From: Lagopus muta
Taxonomy: Eukaryota > Chordata > Aves > Galliformes > Phasianidae
NCBI RefSeq assembly: GCF_023343835.1
Contig: NC_064434.1
Span: 10,831,505-10,895,504 of the forward strand
Direction: 5' to 3'
DNA: 64,000 nt
Position 1 is the stretch's first letter, and each line of letters opens with the position of its first letter. The notes beneath the pieces were generated by a model, which was not told the DNA's origin, did no database searches, and worked only from the letters and a program-made list of their open reading frames with translations. The translations under genes and the position numbers were made by a program. This document shows positions 12,601 through 24,000 of the stretch, piece after piece.

Positions 12601-15600
12601 GATGACAGTACTCTAAGTGATCTTCAGTTGTTCTGTTCTTAAACCCACTACATGGATGTCCAAAATGTTCCTATCTTAAAGGACAGTAATAATCAACACA
12701 AACTAGTAGATAAGCATGATATCCAAGCAATTGCTTCGAGGGCCTCCTTTTAGTTTCCATTTACATTTTTGGGATGACTCTGACGAGCCGGCAAGATCCC
12801 CTTCTGATCCTACTGATGTACGTTACCTTAGAGGTCATGGCAAAGTTCCTATAAACTGTTTGAGCTCCATATAAGAAAACATCTCCATCATTGGTAATGC
12901 ACCCATCAACACTGCCTTTTGCATTCAGGTAAGCACACATTGCTTCTGCTTCCCCAGCTGCTTGAACCCATGGGACACCTAAACACTCCAGCAGCTGGAG
13001 GCACTAAGTAAAAGAATCCAAAAGAAAATGTACACTGAATGTTAGATTATATACACTTATTAGCATCTATTTTCTCAGTTTATATGTCCACTCTGAAAGA
13101 GTATATATAAAACATATCAATACAATTGCTTTACAAAAGTATCTTACTGCAATAGTCAAAAGAAATACTCAACTAAGACCATTAATTACAGATTAATACA
13201 TTATACATTAATTACACAACACGATTAACACTTACTCCTTCACAAAATCTGACTACTCAGCGGTCTGTGCTAGTCCTAGATAAGGGACAAACTGCCAGAC
13301 TGCCCCAAAATATCAAGCACGAAATACAGTACTGTTGGCTCAACTAATACTGGACCACAATTAAAGACATACTGAGATAAATACAAACACATACTTTCTA
13401 CAAGTTTGAGAACAGAATGTGAATACATTCAGCTACTGAAACCATGAGTCTACATACTTTATTTCACAAAACTCTGATTACATAAGAATGGCAAAACACC
13501 TGCGATAATGAATTAAAATGAAAATTACTGAACAGAAGTTCTTTGCAGACAAAGCTTCTCAGGTAATGCAACAGATTTCCAACAATACACCAAATAACAA
13601 GGAAGCTGCATTTCTGTAATAAACACTCAGTTCCACGTGTGGCTCACTGTAGCATAAAACATAGAGATGCATCAAACAAGAAAACTGTTCTGATACTGCC
13701 ACCCTACTGCAATAATCAACTGATGTTGGAAAACACAACTGCAAGAGGTGTGCTCCCTCTAATTCCAAATACTGTTGAAATTTGTTCTGCAGAAAACTAC
13801 TAATTCTTTTGAGTTCATCTTCAAACTGTTAAAGGTTTACACCCCAGTTACTCACCTCTTTCAAAATAGATTTAAAAAGAGATCTCCCTGTTCTTGCAGC
13901 CCCATGTTTGTTGGAAGCTCCGTAACGCAACTCATTTCTCTTAGTCATGGTGTCTGCCTTCAGCTTGGGGGCCTCGCCTTCCATGACAAACACCAATTTA
14001 ATCCCCATTGACGTGAAAAAAGAACACCGAAAAAACAGGTTTCTGCAATAAAGTAAGGTGTTCCAGAATTAAGGAAAACATCTAAAGAAATCAGGTTTCC
14101 TTACATCCCTCAGTCTACTCCAGGGTCAGTCACACAATGATACAACACCTTAGGTTGGAAGGGTCCTTAAAGATCATCTAGTTCTAACCCCTTGCTGTGG
14201 GCAGGGTTTCCAACCTCTAGATCAGGCTGCCCAGGATCCCAACCAAAGCCTTCAGAGACGGAGCATTCAGGACATCTCTAGGCAACCTATTCCAGCACCT
14301 TGCTACCCTCTGAGTAAAAAAACTTCTTCCTAAGATCCAACCTAAATCTCCCCTCTTTTAGTTAAAAAAAAAACAAAAAAACCATTTCCCCTTATCCTAT
14401 CACTATGAGACCATGTAAAAAGTCTCATAAGCTCTTGTAAGCTCCCTTTGAGTACTGGAAGGCCACAATGAAATCTTCCCAGAGCCTTCTCTTCTCCAAG
14501 CTGAACAAGCCCAGTTCCCTCACCCTTTCTTCATAGGAGAGGTGCTCCAGCCTTTTGATCATCTTCATGGCCCTCCTCTGCACCCTCTCCAACAGCTCCA
14601 TATCCTTTCTGCACTGGGGGCCCCAGGCCTGCATGCAACGCTCCAGATGGGGCCTCACGAGGGCAGAGTAAAGGGAGACAATTACCTCTCTGCCCCTGCT
14701 GGCCACCCCTGTTAATGGAGCCCAGGATACTGTTGGTCTTCTGCGCTGCACAAGCAGACAGCTGGCTTACGTTCAGCTTTTTGTCCATCACGACCTCCAT
14801 GTCCTTCCCTGCAGGGCTGCTCTCAATGAGTTCTACTAAGTCTCTACTCTTACCTGAGACTGCCTCGACCCAAGTGCAACACCTTGCACTTGGCCTTGTT
14901 AAACCTCATTAGATTCTTGTGTCTGAGAATTTAGCTCCATCTTGGCTTGCTCTTCTTCTCCCATGATTTCCTTATTCCCAGGCTATAAAACTGTTACTTA
15001 TTTTCTTGTCTTTACTTGAAGTTGTTTCACCACCAATTTGTAACAGCATTACAAGATTTCCAAGCAAATCCTCCTAAAAATACTCTTTGTCTTTAAATTC
15101 TAAGAACCTGAAAAAATTTTAAAAGCCACATAAAATGCATTCTTCAAAATCTGCTTCCAGGTGCATCTGCATTGATTGTTTTGTACCATTAAGCCCAAGT
15201 CTATCATGCTGGTATATTTGATGTAAATGACTAATACTATTGTTACACAGATGCATAGATACTATTATTACACCAATTTATTTCATATGGAAATACAAAA
15301 TCCTTCCCACCATTGATGTACAAGGCAGCAATAATTACCTGGTCTACAATAGCTATATTCAGAGTAATCACACAGTATATGTCCTTCCCTATAATTCCTG
15401 GGTTAATCTTTCAAACAAGAGCAAGCAAACATTTATAACACTTCAATTGACACGGAAAGACCATTACTTTAGATTTAACTCTGTATACTTGTTATGGGTA
15501 AAAGAGGATAAGCTGATCTCTTGAGGCAAGTTCTATTTTTGTAACATACATATATATAAATCCAATTAAATAGTAGTTTCTCTAGAATACTTAGCAAAAT

Positions 15601-16753
15601 AAGTTACTCTCCATCTACCTGAAATGGTATCTTTTTTTTTTTGGTAGAAATCCGTCCATCCCTTCATTTCACTTTTGAAAGATTGTGCAAGGTATCTGGG
15701 CTGATGTTTCCATTCCACTGCATGTAAGACTTAATATCATAGAGAAGTGAAGAACTCATGTTAAGCTTCATTCTCTAGTTAATTATCCAGTCTTAGTAAC
15801 AAAATGTTAAGAAGTGATTCTAAGAAGACACTAATATTTCATATCAAAGAAACTCAACAGATGCCACAGAAATATCTAACAGCAGCTATTAAGTCAGTAT
15901 TCTTGTGCTGACCAGTAGCTGCTCATTTTTAAAAACCTGCATGTAGTTTCACAATACCTACTGTCAGCATCACTTGCAGAAAACAGCACTCTCAGGTTAT
16001 GGTTGCTTATACTTGCTCGTATAAATTGAAGACAAACTTCAATGTTGCTTTTAAGCCTGATGAATGATTTAAACATATTTACTTCAGTATGTGATCTAAC
16101 TAGAACTCCAATTCATAAGCAAAATCAGGCTGAAGTACGCATGACTCCTGGTACATTATGACTCTACCAGCCTCCAAACAGCAGTCATAAACAGCTTAAA
16201 TTTCCCTAGCAACTTCCAACACAGCCTCAGGAATACATGGCAGTGAGTATGCTGACTTTTTTCTTGCAGCTTGATAATTTGTACATCATGCAGCATGGTA
16301 CCACAGTAAGACTAGTACAGCCTTGCTTGCACGCCTCTCACCCATTGATGAGGCCTCAATAATGACACACCTGCTTCAACCAATTCTCCTGTTTGCAGCC
16401 ATGCATTAAGTTGAATTTAACCAGTACGACTGCCTTCATTTCAAACCCTTTATGTACACAGCACAGGTTATAATAACAGAATCAAAGCAACACAGTAATT
16501 TGAATATTGAAGCTAATGAGTCATAAGTTCAGAACAACTAAATCATACAGTTCTAGAACATTTTGTTACAGTTATCTATATGGATACCATACCTCAGATG
16601 TGGCTTGGTAACTACTCCGATCATCTTTTTAACAGTCTGTGCTTCACAAACCCACAGACTTAAATCGACAGCAAGTGTCTTTCCTTTGAGACTACTCAAG
16701 CTTACAGGCTGCCTCACAGGCTCCAGGATTTGCCACAGATTAGTCACTCCCAT
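2214..16753 (-). CDS. GEN1: GEN1, Holliday junction 5' flap endonuclease (13 coding exons, 948 aa)
   Basis: GEN1 is a Rad2/XPG-family nuclease that cuts Holliday junctions symmetrically during homologous recombination, acting mainly after nuclear envelope breakdown. Exons in transcript order are 16753-16593, 14042-13856, 13003-12827, 11909-11799, 9776-9703, 9189-9098, 8305-8155, 8041-8005, 7904-7824, 6238-6108, 4518-4457, 3912-3769 and 3652-2214. All have GT donors and AG acceptors, and the phases close exactly over 2847 bases including the stop. The protein begins [13 protein letters not shown] as in human GEN1. Acidic metal-binding residues fall at the human positions: D30, E75, E134, E136, D155, D157. 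D208 (LLGCDYLPK) and a [12 protein letters not shown] helix-hairpin-helix follow. A Cys-rich insert (residues 260-301) and a chromodomain (about 402-468) come before a long, poorly conserved tail. The start has A at -3 and G at +4. It is slightly longer than human (908 aa) because of the last exon. Confidence 0.97.
6541..7151 (+). mobile_element. Mariner-type DNA transposon remnant (Galluhop-like), transposase C-terminal half
   Basis: The plus strand reads as a decayed mariner transposase: a [20 protein letters not shown] segment, then [16 protein letters not shown], then after frame breaks CLGQSKTD and [20 protein letters not shown]. The latter corresponds to the mariner tail before the stop. 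The copy ends in GGCATTACTTTTGGAGCAA, a mariner-type terminal repeat. The HDN catalytic segment is disrupted by small deletions, and a segment before the tail is missing. A poly-A run at 7027-7046 interrupts the 3' part. It lies in GEN1 intron 9 (between 7824 and 6238) on the strand opposite GEN1. It is inactive. Confidence 0.8.
8155..9189 (-). CDS. GEN1: GEN1 exons 6-7: cysteine cluster in the nuclease core
   Basis: Exons 9189-9098 and 8305-8155 encode residues about 237-319. They include cysteines at 261, 264, 278, 281, 287, 295, 296 and 298, plus H260, H265, H266 and H301. The spacing C-x2-C-x13-C-x2-C is like a zinc ribbon. The human protein has the same eight cysteines at matching spacing, as I remember it. 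Other Rad2-family members (FEN1, EXO1) lack this insert as far as I know. Zinc binding is my inference and has not been shown by the sequence. Confidence 0.85.
10822..10859. repeat. Perfect 12-bp inverted repeat
   Basis: TCAGGTAAGTGA (10822-10833) and TCACTTACCTGA (10848-10859) are perfect reverse complements around a 14-base spacer, in the GEN1 intron between 11799 and 9776. Each arm contains a GTAAGT splice-donor consensus on one strand. Confidence 0.9.
11370..11398. repeat. Poly-A tract
   Basis: A run of about 28 A on the plus strand within the same GEN1 intron as the inverted repeat at 10822. Similar A runs occur at 9581-9604 and 43531-43556. No adjacent processed gene copy is recognisable. 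Confidence 0.9.
14132..14917 (-). mobile_element. CR1 LINE fragment with ORF2 tail
   Basis: An approximately 785-bp 5'-truncated CR1 in reverse orientation, in GEN1 intron 1 counted from the first coding exon (between 14042 and 16593). The decayed minus-strand frame at 14425-14751 contains [20 protein letters not shown] and [15 protein letters not shown], the conserved end of CR1 ORF2. Confidence 0.92.
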
Positions 16754-16799
16754 TGTTCTACCTTCTTCGTTGTCAGCAGGAAGGTTTTAGCTTTAAAGA
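16754..16799 (-). other. GEN1: GEN1 5' UTR part of the first coding exon
   Basis: Upstream of the ATG at 16753 the minus strand runs 46 bases to a good acceptor (TTTTCCTTAG, AG at 16801-16800). This implies at least one further non-coding 5' exon toward the CpG island. No other in-frame start precedes this ATG within the exon. Confidence 0.6.
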
Positions 16800-16801
16800 C
16801 T

Positions 16802-18585
16802 AAGGAAAATAAAATATTTTCATCAAATGAAACATGACATACTATGAATGTTAAGACCAGAACACAAATACCCAGACATTATCAGTTTTGCTTTTAGGAG
16901 CAAAGAACACACAAGCACTCTACAGATGTTTTATTACTTGGTACCTTCATTGCATTACATATTATCATTTCCAACAGTCTGAATGTAAAAACAACCATAA
17001 TACAGTATAACACAATATAAATTCAACTGAAACAAGTAAACCAAGCTATAAATTACTTCTAAAGCATCCCACACATAACTAAATTCCAAGTCTTATTTAA
17101 AAAGAAAGAAAACAATATCCACACTCTCCAAGGAAATTACTTCCTGATGTTAAGCTGTAGGATCCATTTGCAAGGAGTCAACACAGACAACCTCAAGAAG
17201 TTCCTTCAAAAAAACATTTTTGAAGTTATAACAGCATAACTCCGAGAACATGTTAACATCTCTCTTCTTACTACTTTTAATTTTTTAATGTGTGACTGGC
17301 TCTAAAATACCTCTAAGGAACACCAGCTGATAACATACATCCCCTAGGCAGTACATTTCTTTGTCTCTTATTTTTTTTAATGCAGCTGTCATCCATACTA
17401 CTCCATTACTGTTTCCTTTTCTTCACTTTCCTTGGATAGTTTTGGTTTTCATATCTTGCTGCTTCTATATGAATCCTCTGACTTGTAAAAGAGAGAGAAA
17501 ACCCTCACAGTATCCATCTATTCCTGCATTGCCTTATCACACCAAGTTTGCCTCATGCTTATTTAAGTTTCTCTCAATTCCCTCAATATCAAAAGACAGA
17601 AATAAGATCTCAAATATTTTTATTTCTTGTGTTCAGAATTTGAAACTGTACACACACAAAGAATACACTTCCCTCTTTTGAAACTGACTTGATGAACTCT
17701 GACTTGCTTAAGACACCTGAGGATATTCCACTTTGTTGCCTCTTGTGAGCAGAGCCACATCAAAATCAAGAAGCTTCCTCATTCAACACCTGGCACAACA
17801 AGTCTTTCCTTGCAAGTTGTTTTGTACTGCTTTAAAACAAGGCAGCCATTCAGGAATCATAACACTTCCACCACTGCAGGCATTTTTTTTTTTTTTTTTT
17901 TTTTTTGTTTTAAATCATATTCTCAAAGAAAGCTTTACCATCAACACAAATTGCGTTTCTGTAATCCTTCAAACACAAAACCCGGTTTTAGTCGTATGCA
18001 CTCAAGGAATAACACAGTAAAATTACGTTGCTGCTGTTATGCCTCAGGATATAAAATGAGTTAAAATTAGGAATAAAGCAAACAAACACGCAGCGTTACT
18101 TCTCGAAGCACAGAGCGATCCGTTTCTCGGACGTACCAAGGGAACCAACAGACGCACACAAACCTTCTCCAAAGACACGTGGGGATGCAACGGAACGACA
18201 GAAAGGGGCATCCTTCGGTCTCACAGAGATGGAGGCTTCTAAAGACAGAGGCTGAGCCTGGTTTCCTTTCTACATGCAGACGAATCACCGGCGATAAGCA
18301 CAGTATCGTAAGATCGCTGGCAGGAAACATAAACTAAAACATACATAAAAAACACACACAAACCTTTTCAATGGAGCACAGCTGAGGCGTTCAGCACTCC
18401 ATCCTCCCGCCCTCCAGCTGTGCCCACGAAGAAGCCCTCCCTCCAATTTAAACACTTGAAACTCCCGCCTCGATCCGACCGCAGTCCCACACAGACGCAG
18501 GGGCCGCCTACCCGCGTCCCGCCCGAGCCCTGGAACTATCCTATCCGAGGACGCCGGCCACCATCCCGGCACCGCAGACGCTCAC
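16802..18585 (-). other. GEN1: GEN1 5' intron (non-coding)
   Basis: This stretch lies between the acceptor at 16800-16801 and a candidate donor (GTGAGC on the minus strand, GT at 18585-18584). It holds a poly-T run on the plus strand at about 17881-17906 and otherwise only AT-rich sequence. Short frames on the plus strand here, including the poly-F-containing ones, are low-complexity artefacts. The intron limits depend on the donor guess. Confidence 0.5.
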
Positions 18586-18640
18586 CCCGCACTTCTCTGC
18601 TCCGCCCTCCCGAAAATGGCGGCGCACGGAAACGGCCCCT
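18586..18640 (-). other. GEN1: Probable GEN1 non-coding exon 1
   Basis: On the minus strand the CpG island carries a strong donor consensus (GCGGG|GTGAGCG) whose exon side ends at 18586. This would place a short untranslated first exon starting somewhere near 18620-18680. The 5' end is not visible without transcript data. It would splice to the acceptor at 16800-16801. Confidence 0.4.
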
Positions 18641-18699
18641 CGGCGGGCGGCGGGAGGCGGGCAGCGCGCATGCGTCGCGCTCTTGGCGGCTCTTCCGTT

Positions 18700-18794
18700 A
18701 CGCGTTCCCTTCCGCGCCGCTCCCTGAGGAAGCGGTGTTTTGCCCGCGTTCAACTTTCTGCCCGTAATAACGGTCCCGCTAGCGGCGAGGGCAG
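18700..18794 (+). other. SMC6: Probable SMC6 non-coding exon 1
   Basis: Downstream of the ETS-like sites the plus strand has an excellent donor, GGGCAG|GTAGGG, with the exon side ending at 18794. An untranslated first exon starting around 18700-18750 is likely. The transcription start is a guess. The ATG at 18616 in this area is part of the YY1-like motif and opens only a short frame. Confidence 0.5.
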
Positions 18795-19532
18795 GTAGGG
18801 CGAGGAGCGATTGACCCCGTGGGGCTGCAGTGGTTGGGGGCGGCTGCGGTGGAGCGAAGGTTGCGATCCTTTCCCTGGTGAGGCCGCACCTGTCCTGTTG
18901 TGCGTGCTGTGTGTAGTGAATGCACCCTGTCTTCCTATGCTGTGGCTTTAGTGATGGGAGTACTTCTCTGCTGTCAAGTGTAAGAGTGCTTATCCTGTAT
19001 TAAGTGACACTGTGTTTTCCTTTTATGCTCTTGTTAGGTGCATAACAAATACTTGTAATAATTTGCATTAATCGGTGATGTTTTTATAACTGGATTTGTC
19101 TTGCCCTTATTTCTTCATGGTTGTTGCTGTGGGCTTTGTTTGTAACTGTGCTTGTACGTTCCGTGCTAGTAAGTTTCATGCTCTTTACTGAATTGATGCT
19201 TTTGTATTGCCTTTTGGAATGGCAGTCTGATTATCACTTATATTACTGATGTTCCTGACTTTGTCATCACAAATTTCCATTCTCAGTCCTATATATGGCA
19301 ATATAGCCATAAATTTAGACTTTGGATTTAAAATATGATGTATGTTGTGTCTAGTCTTTATAGCAAACTTCTGTTAACATTTGTCAATATTATTTGTTGT
19401 TGACTTCCCATTAACTTATTTTATGTCTTAAAATGTACTAACGTTTATTTTTGCCAGTTGATGGAATTCATACCGCTGGTCTTTAATATTAATTACAGCA
19501 TTTAAGACATGTATGTTTTTTCTTCTTTGTAG

Positions 19533-19681
19533 AGTGGGATTTCAATGGAACAACAGAGTGAACAAAGATCTATCTTCATGTTAGAGTAATGGATAAATTC
19601 CAAGAATTTACAAGTAACCCTTTGCTGATATGAGTAACAAAGAGATGGTTCTATAAGAGACTGAAAGTAACACAGTAAAAG
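19533..19681 (+). other. SMC6: Possible second SMC6 5' UTR exon
   Basis: A pyrimidine-rich acceptor (TTTTTTCTTCTTTGTAG, ending at 19532) is followed 149 bases later by a good donor (AAAAG|GTATGT after 19681). The enclosed sequence has no long frame. Human SMC6 transcripts have alternative 5' UTR exons, so this could be one, but transcript evidence is required to say so. Confidence 0.3.
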
Positions 19682-20070
19682 GTATGTAACTGTATGATGA
19701 AATGTATTTGTTGCTTGCTTTACAAGTATGGTATTAGACTGTGTAACGTAAAAGAACATCAGCTGGGAAGTTTATGGTGTTTCTGTCTTTTGAAACTTCT
19801 CCATTACACTTAATAGGAAGAGTTGTATGCTGTTTTTTATCAACTGTGTGCACTAAGACAACGAGGAAATTATTAAGCACTGCTTATGAAAGTCAAGGAA
19901 TACTCACAGAAGAAATTCAGTAGTCTTTGTAGTGGTGTCACAAATTTTAATGTCTGTGGTGTTTGATGTAATAAATGCTACTGCCTGTGATGCTTGTAAG
20001 TATGAGTCTTTTGTCTGTTGAAATCAGGCTAATGTTATACCAGAACATTAAGATGGCTCAGGTAGAAGAA

Positions 20071-20200
20071 CAACAGAATTCTAGGGTTTGGAAGTGACTT
20101 CTAGAAATCATCAAGGCCAGCCCCCCCCAGCTAAAGCAGATTCCCTACAGTAGGTGACACGGGAAAATGTGCAGATGGGTCTATCCTGAGCAGGAAAACA
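20071..20200 (-). mobile_element. Old CR1 fragment
   Basis: GGTTTGGAAGTGACTTCTAG followed by a CCCCCCC run and AGCTAAAGCAG resembles the 3' part of an old CR1 subfamily in reverse orientation. It is diverged, and the limits are approximate. Confidence 0.5.
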
Positions 20201-20875
20201 TTCCAAAATGTTTCCAATTACTCCACATATTTTGGCATCAAAAAACCATGTGGTGGATATCAGTTGAAGCATGGTCAGAACATTTATCAATAGTATGGAC
20301 TACTATTCCATTGTGTGTTGTCTTTGTAGAAATGTGACCTTTTTTCTTCTATGGCTGAATGTGATCTTGTTTGCCTTCTGTAGTGTTTTCGATCTCTAGA
20401 TGTTACAAATGTAGTAAGTGTTTTTTGAGGAATAAGAAACACATCCTGTTACAGAAAAGACTACATTTTGACTAGTCTTAATACTTGATGTTTTGGTTAT
20501 ATGTGACTTGAGTTGACTTTGTTACTTTTGCAAGATTCGTTTAGTAGCCACATTAATGCAGTGGGTTATTTCTCAATTTGTAAAGGAAGTATTTGTATAT
20601 GCATACACGTGTAGGTATGTTCTCAGAGAACTGTAATCCTTCATTAGTAAAATAACAGCATTTTGCTTTCCATGACAAAGACAGAACCTTACAAAGACAG
20701 GTATGCTTTCTGCAGAAACTGCATAAATCTAAATTATCCTCTCTTTTGCTTTTTGGTATCTCAGATAGAATCCAAGTTGACCTCTGTTGGTAATCCAGAA
20801 ACTCAACTTGATTAGAATAATGAAGTTGTTTTTCTTCTTATTATAAAGCCTTTTGCAAAGTAAGCTTAAGCTTAA

Positions 20876-20925
20876 ATTCACTGAGATTTCAGTTCTGAGA
20901 ATTCACTGAGATTTTAGTTCAATGC
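20876..20925. repeat. 25-bp tandem duplication
   Basis: ATTCACTGAGATTTCAGTTC at 20876 recurs as ATTCACTGAGATTTTAGTTC at 20901, period 25, just upstream of the SMC6 start-codon exon. Confidence 0.85.
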
Positions 20926-21056
20926 AACATTTGCTATGATCTTTATATTTCTTGTGTCAATTTAAATAAATACAGTCTGTGTTGTTATCTGTTGGTGTGT
21001 TCTCGTTTAACAGATAACTTTCAATCTTCTGTTACTTTCCTGTTTTCTCAGTACTC

Positions 21057-24000
21057 ATGGGTAAGAGAAAGGAAGAAAGTGTTTCAAAGCCTCCATCCCA
21101 CAAAAGACAGAGACAAGAACACACAGGTGAACATAGTGATGAGTCCAGTGATGAAGAAAACTCACTGTTTTCAGCTGATAATAGCTGTTTCTCTTTAACA
21201 TCGGTAAGTTGTTCTAAAAAATCCCCCTAAAAATTGATATATTTTTTAAAAAAAGTAAGCCTGTGGCTTTGGTTGATTTTTTGAAGTAAGTCTTAAATGT
21301 AGGATTCAATGGAACCAATACAACAAAATGAAACAATTAGAGTTAATGACTGTATTAGGACTTCTGAATGAGTTCACTCTTTTTTTAGATCATGTATTTT
21401 TGGCAGTTCATCATAAAGCAATGTGTAGGTCACTTGAAAAGTAGTGCCTCCTATTTCACAGAATCATAGGATTGTTTGAGTTGGAAGGAGCCCTTAAAGA
21501 TCATTTAATCAAACTCCTGTGCAGTGAGCAGGGTCACCTACAATTCCATCAGGGTGCTGAGCCCCATCCCTCTGACTTTGAACATCTCCAAGGACAGAGC
21601 TTCCTCTACCACTCTTGGCAACTTGTTCCAGTGCTTCACTACCCTTTTGGTAAAAACTTCTTCCTTATATCCATTCTAAATTTCCCATCTTAGTTTGAAA
21701 CCATTTCCCCCTTGTCCTGTCACAAAAGACCTTGCTAAAGAGTCTGTCCCCTTCTTTGTTATAGCCATCTTTTGAATATTGCAATTCTGTTATCAGATCT
21801 ACCCAGAGCCTTCTCTTCTCCAGACTGAATATGTGCCATTTTTTGCACATGAAGAGATCCAGTGATACACCTTTGCTTCATCTGCACTTCCATGTCTGAT
21901 GCCATTTTATCAGATTGCCACTCTGCTGCACAGAACAAAATGTAATGGAATGCTGGCAAGAAGGTTCAACCTCTACTCCCATCCCACCACCATCCACCTC
22001 TGACATTATGAAGCAACATAATAAAATAGGAGGCACTGTAGTATAGTATGGTATCCTAGTTTTATGCAATGGATACTACTGAAATTGACAAGTAAAGCAA
22101 AAAGACTTTATAGAATTATTGCATTAGGAAAAGTAGAAAGTGTATTTAGAAAAACATGATTTGCTGAAAAAAGCACTGAATGCTTTCATTTCATAGCTGA
22201 TGCTTGCAAACGAATAACAGAAATGTTTGAAATGCAATGAAGCTTGAAGACGTGAATATTCTTTTCTCTTTTTCTGCAGTAGTTGAATTTCAAGTTTGAT
22301 GTTAGTCTTTTTAAAAATATTTTCTGAGCTTAAATATATAGCTTTGCATATTATAAGATACTGATGTTGAGTTACAGGGAGATATAAATTGAGATATTAC
22401 TCTTCATTTTCTTGAACAGTATTCTCTGTTCTGTGTCACTCCTGAAATTTTTTCTTCGTTAGAAAACTTTTTTTCAGAAGCATTGATAATAAAACAAAAA
22501 TCTGTTGTCAGAAAAGTACTTTGGGAGTTGTACATAAAGTGTTATTTCAATAACAAGAAGTCTTTCTATGGTACTCCTTATTATCTACTCTAATAATTGT
22601 CTGTAATGTATGGTCTTAATCTTTGATGTCATAAAAGTTAGAGAGAGAACTGATCAATTTTCACTAACTGTTTTGATCTTGATTGACATAATAACTGTTC
22701 TGTAATGAGCAATTTTCATACTATCATGGATGAATGCTGATTTCCTTGTGGTTTGTTACCATTCATGCTATTTATCATAGTCATTTAAATTCTCATTATA
22801 TTTAAAGTATGTGAAATGTGTTTCATTAAAACACACAAGTGATGTAGTATCTGACGTAATATCTGATTATTTAGACTGTAGGGGAAGCTGGGATAATTGA
22901 AAGTATCCAGCTGAGGAACTTCATGTGCCATTCGATGTTGGGGCCTTTTCAGTTTGGATCGAATCTCAATTTTATTATTGGAAACAATGGAAGTAAGTAC
23001 TAATTGTATCGTTGCTATATGGAAGAACACTTTTGTTGAGACTTTAAAATGTATAATTTCTATTTGAAAAAGAACTGCTAGTTCATCTCTGAATCTTTGG
23101 GAACTGTATCATAGAATCACCAAGGTTGGAAAAGACCCACAGAATCCCCCAGTCCAACCATCCACCAGTCGCCATTTGTTCTCACTAAACCATGTCCCTC
23201 AACACAAAATCCAAACGTTCCTTGAACACCTCCAGGGTCAGTGATTCCACCACCTCCCTGGGCAGTCCATTCCAGTGCCTGACCACTCTTTCAGAGAAGC
23301 AGTATTTCCTAACATTCAACCTGAATCTTCCCTGGTGCAACTTGAAGCTGTTCCCTGTAGTTCTATCACCAGGTACATGAGAGAAGAGGCCGACGCCCCA
23401 GCTCACTACAACCTCCCTTCAGGTAGTTGTAGAGAGCAATGAGGTCTCCCCTGAGCCTCGTCTTCTCCAGTCTGAACAATCCCAGCTCCTTCAGCTGCCC
23501 CTCATAAGACCTGTGCTCCAAACCCCTCACCAGATTTGTCCTTCTTTGAACTGCTCCAGGGACTCAATGTCTTTCCGGCATTGAGGGGCCCAAAACTGGA
23601 CACAGTACTGGAGATTTGGCCTCACTAGTGCTGAGTACAGGGGGACAATTACTTCCCTGTTCCTGCTGGCAATACTGCTTCTGATGCAAGCCAGGATGCC
23701 ATTGGCCTTCTTGGCCACCCAGGCACACTGCTGGCTCGTTCAGCCAAGCATCAATCAATACCCCCAGGTCCATTTCCTCTACGCAGTCTTCCACTCTGCC
23801 CTAAGGCTGTAGTGTTACCTGGGGTTGTTGTGGTCAAAGTGCAGGACCCGGCATTTGGTCTGGTTGAGCCTCATTTCATTGGCTGTAGATGGATTCAATT
23901 TTATACTTGAGAATCACAGTCTATCCCAGTAGTGCAAAGCTAGTGAAAAGAGTTTTAAATTCGGACATTTATGAAAGGTAATATAAGTAAAACTTTTCAT

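Larger units (their letters stand above)
18380..18860. promoter_or_regulatory. CpG-island bidirectional promoter of GEN1 and SMC6
   Basis: This is the only GC- and CpG-dense stretch in the 64 kb, and it lies between two divergent genes. Visible candidate sites are a YY1-type AAAATGGCGGC at 18613-18623, an NRF1-like CGCGCATGCGTC at 18665-18676, and two ETS-type CTTCCG sites at 18692-18697 and 18709-18714. There is no obvious TATA box. This is typical of TATA-less housekeeping promoters. Transcription probably starts leftward for GEN1 and rightward for SMC6 within roughly 150 bp of each other. Confidence 0.85.
18795..21051 (+). other. SMC6: SMC6 5' intron region
   Basis: Between the probable first exon and the start-codon exon I see an old CR1 fragment (about 20071-20200), a 25-bp tandem duplication (20876-20925) and the possible extra exon at 19533-19681. 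No other coding potential is visible. Confidence 0.6.

Noticed and set aside
18285-18798. Several frames of 60-115 codons in the CpG island
   Set aside because: GC-rich DNA lacks stop codons by chance. The Arg/Pro-rich translations are typical of CpG islands.
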